Source: CADCVT01 sp036389485
GTDB lineage: Bacteria; Actinomycetota; Thermoleophilia; Solirubrobacterales; Solirubrobacteraceae
DNA: 64,000 bases
Assembly (NCBI GenBank): GCA_036389485.1
Contig: DASVPR010000018.1
Location: forward strand, 1-64,000
Direction: 5' to 3'
Shown: positions 14,321 to 23,764 of the stretch, piece after piece
Position numbering within the stretch: the stretch's first letter is position 1
How the letters are laid out: the number at the start of each line of letters is the position of its first letter
Position numbers and translations under genes: made by a program
Notes under the pieces: model-generated
Database searches by the model: none
Told to the model about the DNA's origin: nothing
What the model saw: only the letters and a program-made list of their open reading frames with translations

Positions 14321-17300
14321 ATGACACGCACGCTCACGCAGGCTCCCGGCCTCTACGACCCTCGCTACGAGCACGACGCCTGCGGCGTCGCCTTCGTCGC
14401 CCGGCTCGACAACCAGCCCACGCGCGAGGTCGTAGACAAGGGCCTGACGGCGCTCGAGCACCTCGAGCATCGCGGGGCCACGGGCGCCGACGCGCGCACG
14501 GGCGACGGCGCCGGGATCCTCATGCAGATCCCGGACGCCTTCTTCCGCGAGGTCGTCGACTTCGAGCTGCCGCCCGCCGGCCAGTACGGCGTCGGCGTCG
14601 TCTTCCTCCCGCGCGACCCCGCGCGCCGCGCGAAGCTCGAGGAGCTGATCGAGCTGAACGTGCGCGTCGAGTGCCAGCGCGTGCTCGGCTGGCGCGACGT
14701 GCCGGTCGACGAGGAGCACGTCGGCACCACCGCCAACGGCACGCGCCCGCACATCCGCCAGGTCTTCATCGGGGCGGGCCCGGGCTGGGAGGACGACCAG
14801 CCGGCGTTCGAGCGAAAGCTCTACGTGATCCGGCGGATCGTCGAGCTGGCGGCCGGCCCGGACTTCTACGCCGCGTCGTTCTCCAGCCGCACCGTCGTCT
14901 GGAAGGGCATGCTCATCCCCGAGCAGCTGCGCGGCTTCTACCCGGACCTGCAGCACCCCGCGATGCGCAGCGCGATCGCGCTCGTGCACTCGCGCTTCAG
15001 CACAAACACGTTCCCCAGCTGGCCGCTCGCGCACCCGTACCGCGTGATCGCCCACAACGGCGAGATCAACACGCTGATGGGCAACGTCAACTGGATGCGC
15101 GCCCGCGAGTCGGAGCTCGCCTCCGAGCTGTTCGGCGAGCGCGACCTGCGCAAGATCATGCCGATCATCCCGCCGGGCAACTCCGACTCCGCGACGTTCG
15201 ACAACGTCCTCGAGCTGCTCATGCTCGCCGGCCGGTCGCTGCCGCACGCGGTGATGATGATGATCCCCGAGGCGTGGACGAACCGCGACGACCTGCCCGA
15301 GGACCTCCAGGGCTTCTACGCCTTCCACGCCTGCCTGATGGAGCCGTGGGACGGGCCGGCCGCGGTCGCGTTCACCGACGGCTCGCTCGTCGGCGCGACG
15401 CTCGACCGCAACGGCCTGCGCCCCGGGCGCTGGGCGCAGACGAAGGACGGGCACGTGGTCCTCGGCTCCGAGGCCGGGCTGCTGCCGTACGAGCCGCACG
15501 AGATCGAGCGGCTCGGCCGCCTCCAGCCCGGCAAGCTCTTCCTCGTCGACCTCGAGCGGGGCCGGATCGTCGCGGACTCCGAGGTCAAGCGCGAGGTCTC
15601 CAACCAGCGGCCGTACGGGCAGTGGTACCGGGAGAACATCGTCCACTTCTCGGACCTCGAGCCGGCGCGGGTCACGCTCGCGGGCGTCCAGCACACGCGC
15701 ATCCGGCAGCTCGCGTTCGGCTACACGCAGGAGGACCTGCGGGTGCTCATCGCGCCGATGGCCGCGCAGGGCGCCGAGCCGGTCGGCTCGATGGGCAACG
15801 ACAACGCGCTGCCCGTGCTGTCCGACCAGCGCCCGCCGCTGTTCAGCTACTTCAAGCAGCTCTTCGCGCAGGTCACGAACCCGCCGATCGACCCGATCCG
15901 CGAGGAGATCGTGATGTCGCTGGGCACCGGGATCGGCGCCGAGCGCAACCTGCTGGCCGAGACGCCCGAGCACGCGCACCAGCTGGTGATGGACCAGCCG
16001 ATCCTGCGCAACACCGAGCTCGAGACCCTGCGCCACGTCGACCACGAGATCTTCGCCGCGCACACGATCGACATCACGTGGCCGGTCGACGAGGGGCCGG
16101 AGGGCCTGACGAAGCGGATCGCCGAGATCTGCGACGAGGCGTACACGGCGATCGCCTACGGCGCGAACATCCTCATCCTGTCCGACCGCGCGGTGAAGGA
16201 CCGGCGCGTCGGCATCCCGTCGCTGCTCGCCGTCGCCGCGGTGCACCATCACCTCGTGCGCGCGGGGACGCGCCTGCGCGCCGGGCTCGTGCTCGAGTCC
16301 GGCGAGCCGCGCGAGGTCCACCACTTCGCGACGCTGATCGGCTACGGCTGCAGCGCGATCAACCCGTACCTGCTGCTCGACACGGTCGATCAGCTGGTGT
16401 CGGAGGAGCGCATTCCGGGTGTCTCCGATCCGGAGGTGGCGCAGACGAACGTCGTCACGGCGATCGGCAAGGGCCTGTTGAAGACGATCTCCAAGATGGG
16501 GATCTCGACGACGCAGTCGTACTGCGGCGCGCAGATCTTCGAGGCGGTCGGCCTGGAGAAGGAGCTGGTCGAGAAGCACTTCACGGGCACGGCGTCGCGG
16601 ATCGGCGGCATCGGGCTCGACGTGCTCGCGCGCGAGACGCTCGACCGGCACGCGACGGCGTACCCGGCGTCGCACGAGGACCTGCTGCCGGTCGGCGGCG
16701 TGTACGCGTGGCGCCGCGACGGCGAGCGGCACATGTGGAACCCGGAGACGGTCGCGCTGCTGCAGCACGCGGTGCGGTCGGTCAACGGCAACGCGCAGGA
16801 GAAGTACGACCAGTACGCGGCGATGGTCAACGACGACGCGTCGCGCCGGTCGACCCTTCGGGGTCTCATGCGGCTTCGCGTCGAGGACTGCGAGCCGGTT
16901 CCGCTGGAGGAGGTCGAGCCCGCCTCCGCGATCGTGAAGCGGTTCGCGACGGGCGCGATGTCGCTGGGGTCGATCTCCACCGAGGCGCACGAGACCCTGG
17001 CGCGCGCGATGAACCGTCTCGGCGGGCGGTCGAACACCGGCGAGGGCGGCGAGGACCCGGTGCGCTTCGCCGATGACCGGCGCTCGGCGATCAAGCAGGT
17101 GGCGTCCGGCCGGTTCGGCGTGACGATCCACTACCTGGTCAACGCCGACCAGCTGCAGATCAAGATGGCGCAGGGGGCCAAGCCGGGCGAGGGCGGGCAG
17201 CTGCCGGGCCACAAGGTCGACGCGTACATCGGGCGGATCCGCCACTCGACGCCGGGCGTCGGGCTCATCAGCCCCCCGCCGCACCACGACATCTACTCGA

Positions 17301-18868
17301 TCGAGGACCTCAAGCAGCTCATCTACGACCTGCGGTGCTCGAACCCGCGGGCCTCCGTCTCGGTGAAGCTGGTGTCCGAGGTCGGGGTCGGGACGGTCGC
17401 CGCGGGCGTGGCGAAGGCGAACGCCGACCACGTGCTGATCAGCGGCCACGACGGGGGTACGGGAGCGTCTCCTCTGTCGTCGATCCAGGCGGCGGGCGTG
17501 CCGTGGGAGATCGGGCTCGCCGAGACGCAGCAGACGCTCTTGAGGAACGACCTGCGGTCGCGGATCACGGTCCAGACGGACGGCCAGCTGAAGACCGGCC
17601 GCGACGTCGCGATCGCCGCCATGCTTGGCGCCGACGAGTTCGGGTTCTCGACCGCGCCGTTGATCGCGACGGGCTGCATCATGATGCGCGCCTGCCACCT
17701 GAACACGTGCCCGGTCGGCATCGCGACGCAGGACCCGGAGCTGCGCAAGCGCTTCCAGGGCCAGCCCGAGCACGTCGTGAACTTCTTCTTCTTCGTGGCC
17801 GAGGAGCTGCGGGGGATCATGGCCTCGCTCGGGATCCGCTCGGTCGACGAGCTGATCGGGCGCACCGACCTGCTGTGCGCCGACGACGCGATCGACCACT
17901 GGAAGGCGCGGGGTGTCGACCTGTCGCACATCCTCGCCTTCCCCTCGGTCCCCGACGGCGCCCCGCGGCGACGCGTGGAGCCCCCGCCGCCCGTCCTGGA
18001 GGACAACATGGACTGGGAGCTGGTCGAGGCCGCGCGCCCGGCGATCGACGGTGGCGTGCCTGTGGTGCTGGAGCGCCGGGTGCGCAACGTGAACCGGTGC
18101 GTGGGGGGGATCCTGTCCTCGCACATCGCCGCGCGGCACGGGCTCGAGGGCCTGCCCGAGGACACGATCCGGGTCGACTTCCACGGCACGGCCGGGCAGT
18201 CGTTCGGCGGCTGGCTCGCGCACGGCGTGACGTTCACGCTGCACGGCGACGCCAACGACTACACGGGCAAGGGTCTGAGCGGCGGGACGCTGGTCGTGCG
18301 GCTCCCGGCTTCGGCTACGTATCGGGCGGAGGAGAACGTCGCGATCGGCAACGTCGTCCTGTACGGGTCGACCGGGGGCAAGGCGTTCTTCCGCGGGATC
18401 GCCGGCGAGCGGTTCTGCGTGCGGAACTCCGGTGCCTCCGCGGTCGTCGAGGGCGTCGGCGACCACGGCTGCGAGTACATGACCGGCGGGCGTGCGGTGA
18501 TCCTGGGTGCGACCGGTCGCAACTTCGCGGCGGGCATGAGCGGCGGCCTGGCCTTCGTGCTCGACGAGGACGGGACGTTCCGCTCGCGGGTCAACCCGTC
18601 GATGCTCGACCAGCTCGAGGCGATGACCGAGAGCGACGCGATCGAGGTCCGCGAGCTCGTGTCCGAGCACCATCAGCGGACGGCGTCGCCGGTGGCCGAG
18701 CGCGTGCTGCGCGAGTGGGAGACGCTGCGGTCTTCGTTCGTCAAGGTCTTCCCGGCCGACTACAAGCGCGTCCTGGCGGATCTCGAGGCCGAGGAGGCGC
18801 GGGCGCACGTCGTCGCGCCGGTCGGGGAGCCGCAGGTGATCAGCGAGGACGGGTCCTCCAATGGGTGA
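14321..18868 (+). CDS. gltB: Glutamate synthase (NADPH) large subunit
   Basis: 1515 residues, the normal size. The N-terminal Ntn glutaminase domain has its nucleophile at Cys21 in YEHDACGVAFVARL, implying removal of a 20-residue propeptide. A central domain follows, then the FMN synthase domain with GAKPGEGGQLPGHKVDAYIG, HHDIYSIEDLKQLIYDLR, ISGHDGGTGASPLSSIQ and the iron-sulfur cysteines in CIMMRACHLNTCPVGIATQ. The C-terminal beta-helix (YTGKGLSGGTLVVRLP, then NVVLYGSTGGKAFFRG) closes the chain. It makes two glutamates from glutamine and 2-oxoglutarate. The ATG at 14321 has AAGG upstream, and the stop overlaps gltD by 8 bases. Confidence 0.98.
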   Translation: MTRTLTQAPGLYDPRYEHDACGVAFVARLDNQPTREVVDKGLTALEHLEHRGATGADARTGDGAGILMQIPDAFFREVVDFELPPAGQYGVGVVFLPRDPARRAKLEELIELNVRVECQRVLGWRDVPVDEEHVGTTANGTRPHIRQVFIGAGPGWEDDQPAFERKLYVIRRIVELAAGPDFYAASFSSRTVVWKGMLIPEQLRGFYPDLQHPAMRSAIALVHSRFSTNTFPSWPLAHPYRVIAHNGEINTLMGNVNWMRARESELASELFGERDLRKIMPIIPPGNSDSATFDNVLELLMLAGRSLPHAVMMMIPEAWTNRDDLPEDLQGFYAFHACLMEPWDGPAAVAFTDGSLVGATLDRNGLRPGRWAQTKDGHVVLGSEAGLLPYEPHEIERLGRLQPGKLFLVDLERGRIVADSEVKREVSNQRPYGQWYRENIVHFSDLEPARVTLAGVQHTRIRQLAFGYTQEDLRVLIAPMAAQGAEPVGSMGNDNALPVLSDQRPPLFSYFKQLFAQVTNPPIDPIREEIVMSLGTGIGAERNLLAETPEHAHQLVMDQPILRNTELETLRHVDHEIFAAHTIDITWPVDEGPEGLTKRIAEICDEAYTAIAYGANILILSDRAVKDRRVGIPSLLAVAAVHHHLVRAGTRLRAGLVLESGEPREVHHFATLIGYGCSAINPYLLLDTVDQLVSEERIPGVSDPEVAQTNVVTAIGKGLLKTISKMGISTTQSYCGAQIFEAVGLEKELVEKHFTGTASRIGGIGLDVLARETLDRHATAYPASHEDLLPVGGVYAWRRDGERHMWNPETVALLQHAVRSVNGNAQEKYDQYAAMVNDDASRRSTLRGLMRLRVEDCEPVPLEEVEPASAIVKRFATGAMSLGSISTEAHETLARAMNRLGGRSNTGEGGEDPVRFADDRRSAIKQVASGRFGVTIHYLVNADQLQIKMAQGAKPGEGGQLPGHKVDAYIGRIRHSTPGVGLISPPPHHDIYSIEDLKQLIYDLRCSNPRASVSVKLVSEVGVGTVAAGVAKANADHVLISGHDGGTGASPLSSIQAAGVPWEIGLAETQQTLLRNDLRSRITVQTDGQLKTGRDVAIAAMLGADEFGFSTAPLIATGCIMMRACHLNTCPVGIATQDPELRKRFQGQPEHVVNFFFFVAEELRGIMASLGIRSVDELIGRTDLLCADDAIDHWKARGVDLSHILAFPSVPDGAPRRRVEPPPPVLEDNMDWELVEAARPAIDGGVPVVLERRVRNVNRCVGGILSSHIAARHGLEGLPEDTIRVDFHGTAGQSFGGWLAHGVTFTLHGDANDYTGKGLSGGTLVVRLPASATYRAEENVAIGNVVLYGSTGGKAFFRGIAGERFCVRNSGASAVVEGVGDHGCEYMTGGRAVILGATGRNFAAGMSGGLAFVLDEDGTFRSRVNPSMLDQLEAMTESDAIEVRELVSEHHQRTASPVAERVLREWETLRSSFVKVFPADYKRVLADLEAEEARAHVVAPVGEPQVISEDGSSNG

Positions 18869-20387
18869 GCTCGGCGGCTTCCTCAAGATCGAGCGGTCGG
18901 CGCAGGTGTACCGCGACCCCTCCGAGCGGGTCGCCGACTACCGGGAGTTCCTCGTGCCGCGGTCGGCAGAGGAGATCGCGGCGCAGGGCGCGCGGTGCAT
19001 GGAGTGCGGGATCCCGTTCTGCCACAACGGCTGCCCGCTCGGGAATCTGATCCCGGACTGGAACGACCTCGTGTACCGGGACCGCTGGCACGACGCGATC
19101 AAGCAGCTGCACGCGACGAACAACTTCCCCGAGTTCACCGGGCGGCTGTGCCCGGCGCCGTGCGAGGCCGCGTGCGTGCTCGAGATCCGCGAGGGCGACG
19201 CGGTCACGATCAAGCAGATCGAGAACTCGATCATCGATCGGGCGTGGGAGGAGGGGTGGGTGGCTCCGCAGCCGCCCTCGTCCGACACCGGCTTCGGCGT
19301 CGCCGTCGTGGGCGCGGGCCCGGCCGGCATGGCGTGCGCGCAGCAGCTTCGGCGCGAGGGTCACGCGGTGGTGCTCTTCGAGCGCGACGAGGCCGCGGGC
19401 GGGCTGGTGCGCTTCGGCGTGCCCGACTTCAAGATCGAGAAGCGGCTCGTCGAACGGCGGGTGCAGCAGCTGCGCGACGAGGGCGTCGACGTGCGGTGCG
19501 GTGTCGACGTCGGCGTCGACGTCTCGGTCGACGAGCTGCGCTCCTCGTTCGATGCCGTCGTGCTGTGCACGGGCTCGCGCGTGCCGCGCGACCTGCCGGT
19601 CCCGGGCCGCGAGCTCGACGGGATCCACTTCGCGATGGACTACCTGTACGGCCGGAACCGCTGGGTGGCCGACGGGTCGTACTCGCCGCCGATCACGGCC
19701 GCCGGGAAGCACGTCATCGTCATCGGCGGCGGCGACACCGGGGCGGACTGCGTCGCCAACGCGGACCGGGAGGGCGCTCTCTCGATCACGCAACTGGAGC
19801 TGCTGCCGGAGCCCCCGCCGCGCCGCCCGGACGACAAGACCCCGTGGCCGCTGTGGCCGCAGAAGTACCGGCTGTCGTACGCGATGGAGGAGGCGCGCGC
19901 GCTCGGTCGCGGCGAGCAGGACTACTCCGTCGCGACGACGCACTTCTCCGACGACGGGGGCGGCCGCGTCGCCGCCCTGCACGCGGCCCGCACGAACCCC
20001 GCCGATCCCTTCGGCCCGCCGCTGGAGGGCACCGAGTTCGAGATCAAGGCCGACCTCGTCCTGCTCGCGATGGGCTTCCTCCATCCCGAGCCGGCGCTGC
20101 TCGACGGCCTCGGCGTCGAGAAGGACCGTCGCGGCAACGCCCACGCCCCGGTCTACGAGACCTCGGTCCCCGGCGTGTTCGCCGCCGGCGACGCCCGGCG
20201 CGGCCAGTCGCTGATCGTGTGGGCGATCAACGAGGGCCGCCAGGCCGCCCGCATGGTCGAGCGATACCTCGGGACACTCGAACCGAGCGACCTCGTCCCG
20301 GCCGGCAACGTCGCCGAAGCCGACTCCGGCCCCGCCGGCCCACCCCAGGGCCGAGCCCGCTACGGCGTCCCCGCCTCCGAGCGGTAG
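18861..20387 (+). CDS. gltD: Glutamate synthase small subunit (NADPH, FAD, Fe-S)
   Basis: 508 residues. Two cysteine clusters near the N-terminus (ARCMECGIPFCHNGCPLGNL and RLCPAPCEAACVLEIREGDA) bind the 4Fe-4S centres. A dinucleotide fold for FAD follows (VAVVGAGPAGMACAQQLRRE), then a second Rossmann for NADPH (HVIVIGGGDTGADCVANADR). The end has FAAGDARRGQSLIVWAINEG. It passes electrons from NADPH to GltB. The ATG lies inside the last codons of gltB, giving coupled translation and equal amounts of both subunits. Confidence 0.97.
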   Translation: MGELGGFLKIERSAQVYRDPSERVADYREFLVPRSAEEIAAQGARCMECGIPFCHNGCPLGNLIPDWNDLVYRDRWHDAIKQLHATNNFPEFTGRLCPAPCEAACVLEIREGDAVTIKQIENSIIDRAWEEGWVAPQPPSSDTGFGVAVVGAGPAGMACAQQLRREGHAVVLFERDEAAGGLVRFGVPDFKIEKRLVERRVQQLRDEGVDVRCGVDVGVDVSVDELRSSFDAVVLCTGSRVPRDLPVPGRELDGIHFAMDYLYGRNRWVADGSYSPPITAAGKHVIVIGGGDTGADCVANADREGALSITQLELLPEPPPRRPDDKTPWPLWPQKYRLSYAMEEARALGRGEQDYSVATTHFSDDGGGRVAALHAARTNPADPFGPPLEGTEFEIKADLVLLAMGFLHPEPALLDGLGVEKDRRGNAHAPVYETSVPGVFAAGDARRGQSLIVWAINEGRQAARMVERYLGTLEPSDLVPAGNVAEADSGPAGPPQGRARYGVPASER

Positions 20388-20499
20388 CGCGGCCCGCCGC
20401 CGGTCGACGCCTCTCCGTTTCGCCTCCCGGCTCCGCCGCGGGGGTCGACTCGGGATTCCCCCGATGCACTCGCCGGTGGCCGCCACTGAGATGCACGGC

Positions 20500-20946
20500 A
20501 TGACCCTGCGAACGATTTTCCTCTCCGCTCTCGTCGTCGCGCTTCTGGCGCCCGCCGCCTCCGCGGCGACGTGGTCGACCGGCACGTACCGCGGCAAGCT
20601 GTTCGCGGCGCCGAGCACTGCGAAGCGGGGGACCGTCACCTTCGACGTCACGCGCCGCCGGGCGCGGATCGGGCGGCTGTCGCTCGTCCTCAAGTGCACC
20701 GACGGCGAGCGGCGGACGTTCTCGGTGAAGGGCGGCGGCTCCGGTCGCCTCCGGCCCGGCCCCGCGGGCGCGGGCGTCTCGATCACGGCCCGCCGGAAGA
20801 TCGACGGCTGGGACGTCGATTGGGACTTCGTCGGTGGCATCAAGGGCTCGACGTTCCGCGGCAATGCCTCGGCGTCCGCCACCCACTACGGCGACGACTT
20901 CAACGAGACCTGCACCCTCATCGGCGACTTCCGCGCGCGCCGCTGA
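20500..20946 (+). CDS. Secreted hypothetical protein
   Basis: 148 residues from ATG 20500, giving a textbook signal peptide (TLRTIFLSALVVALLAPAAS, cleavage near ASA-AT). In-frame ATGs at 20464 and 20491 would add residues before the basic n-region and are less likely. The mature part is about 120 residues, predicted beta-rich (WSTGTYRGKLFAAPSTAKRG, then RIGRLSLVLKCTDGERRTFS), with two Cys that may form a disulfide. The family is not recognised; similar 'THAP-like beta sandwich' secreted proteins are common in Solirubrobacterales, an impression rather than evidence. It ends 13 bases before the next gene. Confidence 0.7.
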   Translation: MTLRTIFLSALVVALLAPAASAATWSTGTYRGKLFAAPSTAKRGTVTFDVTRRRARIGRLSLVLKCTDGERRTFSVKGGGSGRLRPGPAGAGVSITARRKIDGWDVDWDFVGGIKGSTFRGNASASATHYGDDFNETCTLIGDFRARR

Positions 20947-20959
20947 TCATGCTGTTGCG

Positions 20960-21346
20960 ATGACATCCTCCGTCGAACACAACCGCCGCCTCGTGCATCG
21001 GCTCGTCGAGATCGTCAACGAGCGGCGACTCGACGAGATCGAGGAGGTCGCCGCCGGCCAGGTCGCGCAGGACGCCGCGCGATGGATCGGCCCGTTCGTC
21101 GCCTCCTTCCCCGATTTCCGGATGGAGGTCGTCGACGTGATCGCCGAGCCGGACAAGGTGGCCGCCTACTTCAAGTGCTCGGGAACGCAGCTCGGCGAGT
21201 GGCAGGGCCGTCCACCGTCGCAGCGCCGGTTCGAGGACGTCGACGAGATCTACGTCTTCGAGGTCCGCGACGGCCGGCTAGCACGAGCGATCGTCGCCGT
21301 CGAGGACAACCTCACCCGCATGCGGCAGCTCGGGCTCGTCGACTGA
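20960..21346 (+). CDS. SnoaL-like ester cyclase / NTF2-fold protein
   Basis: 128 residues. The pattern NRRLVHRLVEIVNERRLDEI, FVASFPDFRMEVVDVIAEPD, KVAAYFKCSGTQLGEWQGRP and DEIYVFEVRDGRLARAIVAV is that of SnoaL-like cone-shaped alpha+beta proteins, which include polyketide cyclases and many small-molecule isomerases or binders. The substrate is unknown. The ATG at 20960 is 13 bases behind the secreted-protein gene. A tandem palindromic repeat begins 35 bases after its stop. Confidence 0.8.
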   Translation: MTSSVEHNRRLVHRLVEIVNERRLDEIEEVAAGQVAQDAARWIGPFVASFPDFRMEVVDVIAEPDKVAAYFKCSGTQLGEWQGRPPSQRRFEDVDEIYVFEVRDGRLARAIVAVEDNLTRMRQLGLVD

Positions 21347-21381
21347 CCGACAGCGGCGCCACACCCGCGGCGCCAGGCCGC

Positions 21382-21488
21382 GCGGTGCCAGGCACGTGAA
21401 CATTGCGGTGCCAGGCACGTAAACATTGCGGTGCCAGGCACGTAAACATTGCGGTGCCAGGCACGTAAACATTGCGGTGCCAGGCACC
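21382..21488. repeat. Tandem array of a 23-bp palindrome-bearing repeat (4 full + 1 partial copy)
   Basis: Copies start at 21382, 21405, 21428, 21451 and 21474. The unit is GCGGTGCCAGGCACGTAAACATT cut into parts here: a palindromic GTGCC-A-GGCAC core followed by GTAAACATT. Copy 1 has GTGAACATT; copies 2-4 are identical; the last is cut after GGCACC, making a longer palindrome CGGTGCC-A-GGCACCG. The array lies between the convergent ends of the SnoaL-like gene and a small secreted-protein gene. Its core resembles REP/extragenic palindromes mobilised by REP-associated tyrosine transposases. Confidence 0.9.
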
Positions 21489-21496
21489 GCGACCGT

Positions 21497-21730
21497 CTAC
21501 GGGCGGGCGACGAGGCAGCGGAACTCCGTGCCGAAGATCGTCGTGCGGTACTCGCCGACGAGGCACGGCCCCTCGGTGAAGACGCAGACCTTCTCGCCGG
21601 CGTCGGGGAAGTCGTAGACCGTCACGCAGCTCGTGCTCGTCGCGGCCGACGCTGTCGGAGCGCCGACCAGCGCTGTCGTGGCCGCGAGTGCCGCCAGGGT
21701 CGCCATCGTCGCGGTGCGGGTGAAGCTCAT
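21497..21730 (-). CDS. Small secreted hypothetical protein
   Basis: 77 residues with a clear signal peptide (FTRTATMATLAALAATTALV then GAPTASA-AT) and a GGAGGG ribosome-binding site about 7 bases before ATG 21730. The mature protein is about 48 residues with four Cys (TSCVTVYDFPDAGEKVCVF, EGPCLVGEYR, FRCLV), probably two disulfides, so a compact extracellular domain. I do not recognise the family. The gene ends 8 bases from the tandem repeat array. Confidence 0.75.
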   Translation of the reverse strand: MSFTRTATMATLAALAATTALVGAPTASAATSTSCVTVYDFPDAGEKVCVFTEGPCLVGEYRTTIFGTEFRCLVARP

Positions 21731-21800
21731 GACACGCCCTCCAAGAAGATCGATGCTCCTTCAACGCGTGAACGGGGCCGACCTTGCGGATAGCGCCGAG

Positions 21801-22709
21801 CTATCGGAGCGAGCGGCCGTCCGGCGGCGCCGTGACCTGCTCTCCGCCGGCGAGGAACGCCCGCCAGCGGAGGTCGATGACGTCCCGCAGGACGAGGTAG
21901 TCGACGTCTCGCGGACCGACGGCGACGGCGACCCGCTGCGGGGCGGCCACGTCGAGCCGGTTCCACGGGAGGAGCGTGTCGGAGTCGGTCGCCGGCGTCG
22001 TCGACTCGATCTTCGCGGCTGAGTCCCAGACCTTGCTGAGCGTGATCGCCTTGCCGCGCGTCAGGACCTCGGCGTCGATGCGGTCCGCGGCGACGCGCAG
22101 GCGCGACAGACGCGCGCCGGCGGGCGCGGTGCGGCGGATCTCCGCGATCGCCGCGCGGAAGGCCGCGCGGCGCAGGAGCGACCCGCGGGCCAGCCCGCGC
22201 GGCGCGGCGGCCGGCGCAGGCGCCTTCTTCTTCGAGAGGTCCGGCGGCGCAGGCGCGTGGCGCAGGACCTTCTTGGTCATCTGGACCTGGTGGGCGACGG
22301 TGTAGCTGGCGCGGTAGATGAAGACGCCCGCGAAGTTCACGACGACGACCGCCACCACGGCGAGCACGCCCACCGCGCCGAGCGCGTGGAACCGCCCGCG
22401 CCCCGGCTGCAGCGCGACCGTCTCGACGGAGTCCTTGTCCCGGTCGCGGCCGACCCACTCCGCCCGCATGGTGAACATCAGGACCGCGCCGACCAGCGTC
22501 AGGAACGGCAGCGCCTGGAGGATGTCGAGCACGTCCTGCCACGTGCACCACTCCGACGGACCGGTGTGGCCGCCCCGACGGCACGCCTTGCCCATGTGCT
22601 CGCCGACCTGATCCGGCCCGACGGCGACGACGAACGCGACACCGGCGAGGCTCCCGGCGAACAGGACGACGCCGAGCAGCCGGAGGAAGATGCGGAGGGG
22701 AGTGCTCAT
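21801..22709 (-). CDS. Membrane protein of unknown function
   Basis: 302 residues from ATG 22709, with GAGG about 8 bases upstream. There are three probable membrane segments: IFLRLLGVVLFAGSLAGVAF near the N-terminus, LQALPFLTLVGAVLMFTM (about residue 75), and LGAVGVLAVVAVVVVNFAGV (about residue 125). The C-terminal 160 residues are outside the membrane, starting with a basic Ala/Pro/Lys linker and continuing as a soluble domain (LRVAADRIDAEVLTRGKAIT, then VGPRDVDYLVLRDVIDLRWR). A short Cys-containing loop ACRRGGHTGPSEWCTW lies between helices 1 and 2. The family is not recognised. Confidence 0.75.
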   Translation of the reverse strand: MSTPLRIFLRLLGVVLFAGSLAGVAFVVAVGPDQVGEHMGKACRRGGHTGPSEWCTWQDVLDILQALPFLTLVGAVLMFTMRAEWVGRDRDKDSVETVALQPGRGRFHALGAVGVLAVVAVVVVNFAGVFIYRASYTVAHQVQMTKKVLRHAPAPPDLSKKKAPAPAAAPRGLARGSLLRRAAFRAAIAEIRRTAPAGARLSRLRVAADRIDAEVLTRGKAITLSKVWDSAAKIESTTPATDSDTLLPWNRLDVAAPQRVAVAVGPRDVDYLVLRDVIDLRWRAFLAGGEQVTAPPDGRSLR

Positions 22710-22804
22710 GACCGTGAGCCTCGCCGCCGGCGACCCCCGGGGCATGAGTGGGGTACCCCTGTCTTTTCGCCGACCGCCCCCACGCACTAGCGTCCGCCGC
22801 CGAC

Positions 22805-23764
22805 GTGACCGAGCCCGTCGCCATCACCGACCCCGCGCTGATCGAGCGGCTCATGCTGCCGAACGACGCCTTCCTCGACACCTTCCGCGGGCTGATCGCG
22901 CACTTCCCGGCGCGGGAGTGGACGGAGGAGGCGTTCGAGCGCGGGCTGAGATACCCGTGGTACCGGCCGGAGCGCTCGTACCTGCTGCAGGACGGGGAGG
23001 CCCACCTGCTGCACGAGCTCGACCCGGCCCGCCGCGCCGACGTGCTCGCGCGGCACGTCGGCCCCGCCGGCGGACGCGTCCCGCTGCTGGCGATCGGCTC
23101 GAACGCCGCCCCGAAGAACCTCGCGATCAAGCTCGCGCACCACGACGAGCCGGACGACCGCGAGGTGCTCGTCCTCGCCGGCGAGCTGCAGGAGGTGGAC
23201 GTCGTCGCGGCCGCGGCCGTCGCCGTCTACGGCGCGATGCCCGCAACGCTCGCGCCGAGCCCCGGCGTCGCGGCGCGCGCGGCCGTCCTGCTCGTCACCG
23301 CGACCCAGCTCACGACGCTCACGTGGGGCGAGATCTCCTACCGCCTCGGGCGGCTCGAGGGGGCGCCGTTCGTCGTCGAGGACGGCTTCGACGGGCTCGA
23401 GCTCGACGCGCCGCTGGCGTTCGTGTCGCGCTGGGGAGCGTTCGCGCCCGACGGGGAGCCGGTCGCGCTGGCCGCGATCCCCGCCCACGGCCGCACCTTC
23501 CGCGCCTGGACCCAGCGCGAGCTGGTCGATCGCGCCGCCGAGATCGTGCTGGGCCGCGCCGACGCCGAGGAGCTGACGCGCGCGCTGTTCGCGAGCACCG
23601 GCGAGCTGGCGCCGCGCGCCGTCGCCGAGCTGCGCGCCCACGCACAGCCGTTCGAGTTCGCGGGCTGGCGGCCGATGGCGCCCGACGGCACCCTGGCCCG
23701 ACGACGCTCCGCGGGCGACCGTCGCGGCCGCCTCGGCGACGTCGATCGAGGTCCTGAACGCTAG
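22805..23764 (+). CDS. Hypothetical protein with a gamma-glutamylcyclotransferase-like look
   Basis: 319 residues from GTG 22805; an upstream ATG (22748) gives an unlikely leader. The centre has VPLLAIGSNAAPKNLAIKL, which recalls the YGSN nucleotide-like loop of GGCT-fold proteins, then ELQEVDVVAAAAVAVYGAMP, LTTLTWGEISYRLGRL and ALAAIPAHGRTFRAWTQREL. The N-terminal 90 residues are helical (LPNDAFLDTFRGLIAHFPAR, then YPWYRPERSYLLQDGEAHLL). No signal or membrane segment is seen. The GGCT resemblance is by eye and weak. The 3' end overlaps the convergent azlD gene by 4 bases. Confidence 0.65.
   Translation: MTEPVAITDPALIERLMLPNDAFLDTFRGLIAHFPAREWTEEAFERGLRYPWYRPERSYLLQDGEAHLLHELDPARRADVLARHVGPAGGRVPLLAIGSNAAPKNLAIKLAHHDEPDDREVLVLAGELQEVDVVAAAAVAVYGAMPATLAPSPGVAARAAVLLVTATQLTTLTWGEISYRLGRLEGAPFVVEDGFDGLELDAPLAFVSRWGAFAPDGEPVALAAIPAHGRTFRAWTQRELVDRAAEIVLGRADAEELTRALFASTGELAPRAVAELRAHAQPFEFAGWRPMAPDGTLARRRSAGDRRGRLGDVDRGPER

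Noticed and set aside
12794..18886. 2030-codon open frame on the minus strand
   Set aside because: It runs antisense through gltB, is Arg/Asp/His/Val-biased as expected for a reverse frame in GC-rich DNA, and only its last 154 codons (the RsbW-like gene) are real.
21278..21487. Small ORF encoding repeated MPGTAMFTCLAPQ
   Set aside because: It is only the translation of the 23-bp tandem repeat and has no start signal or family.
21382..21488. CRISPR array
   Set aside because: The 23-bp units abut with no spacers, and no cas genes are in the window.
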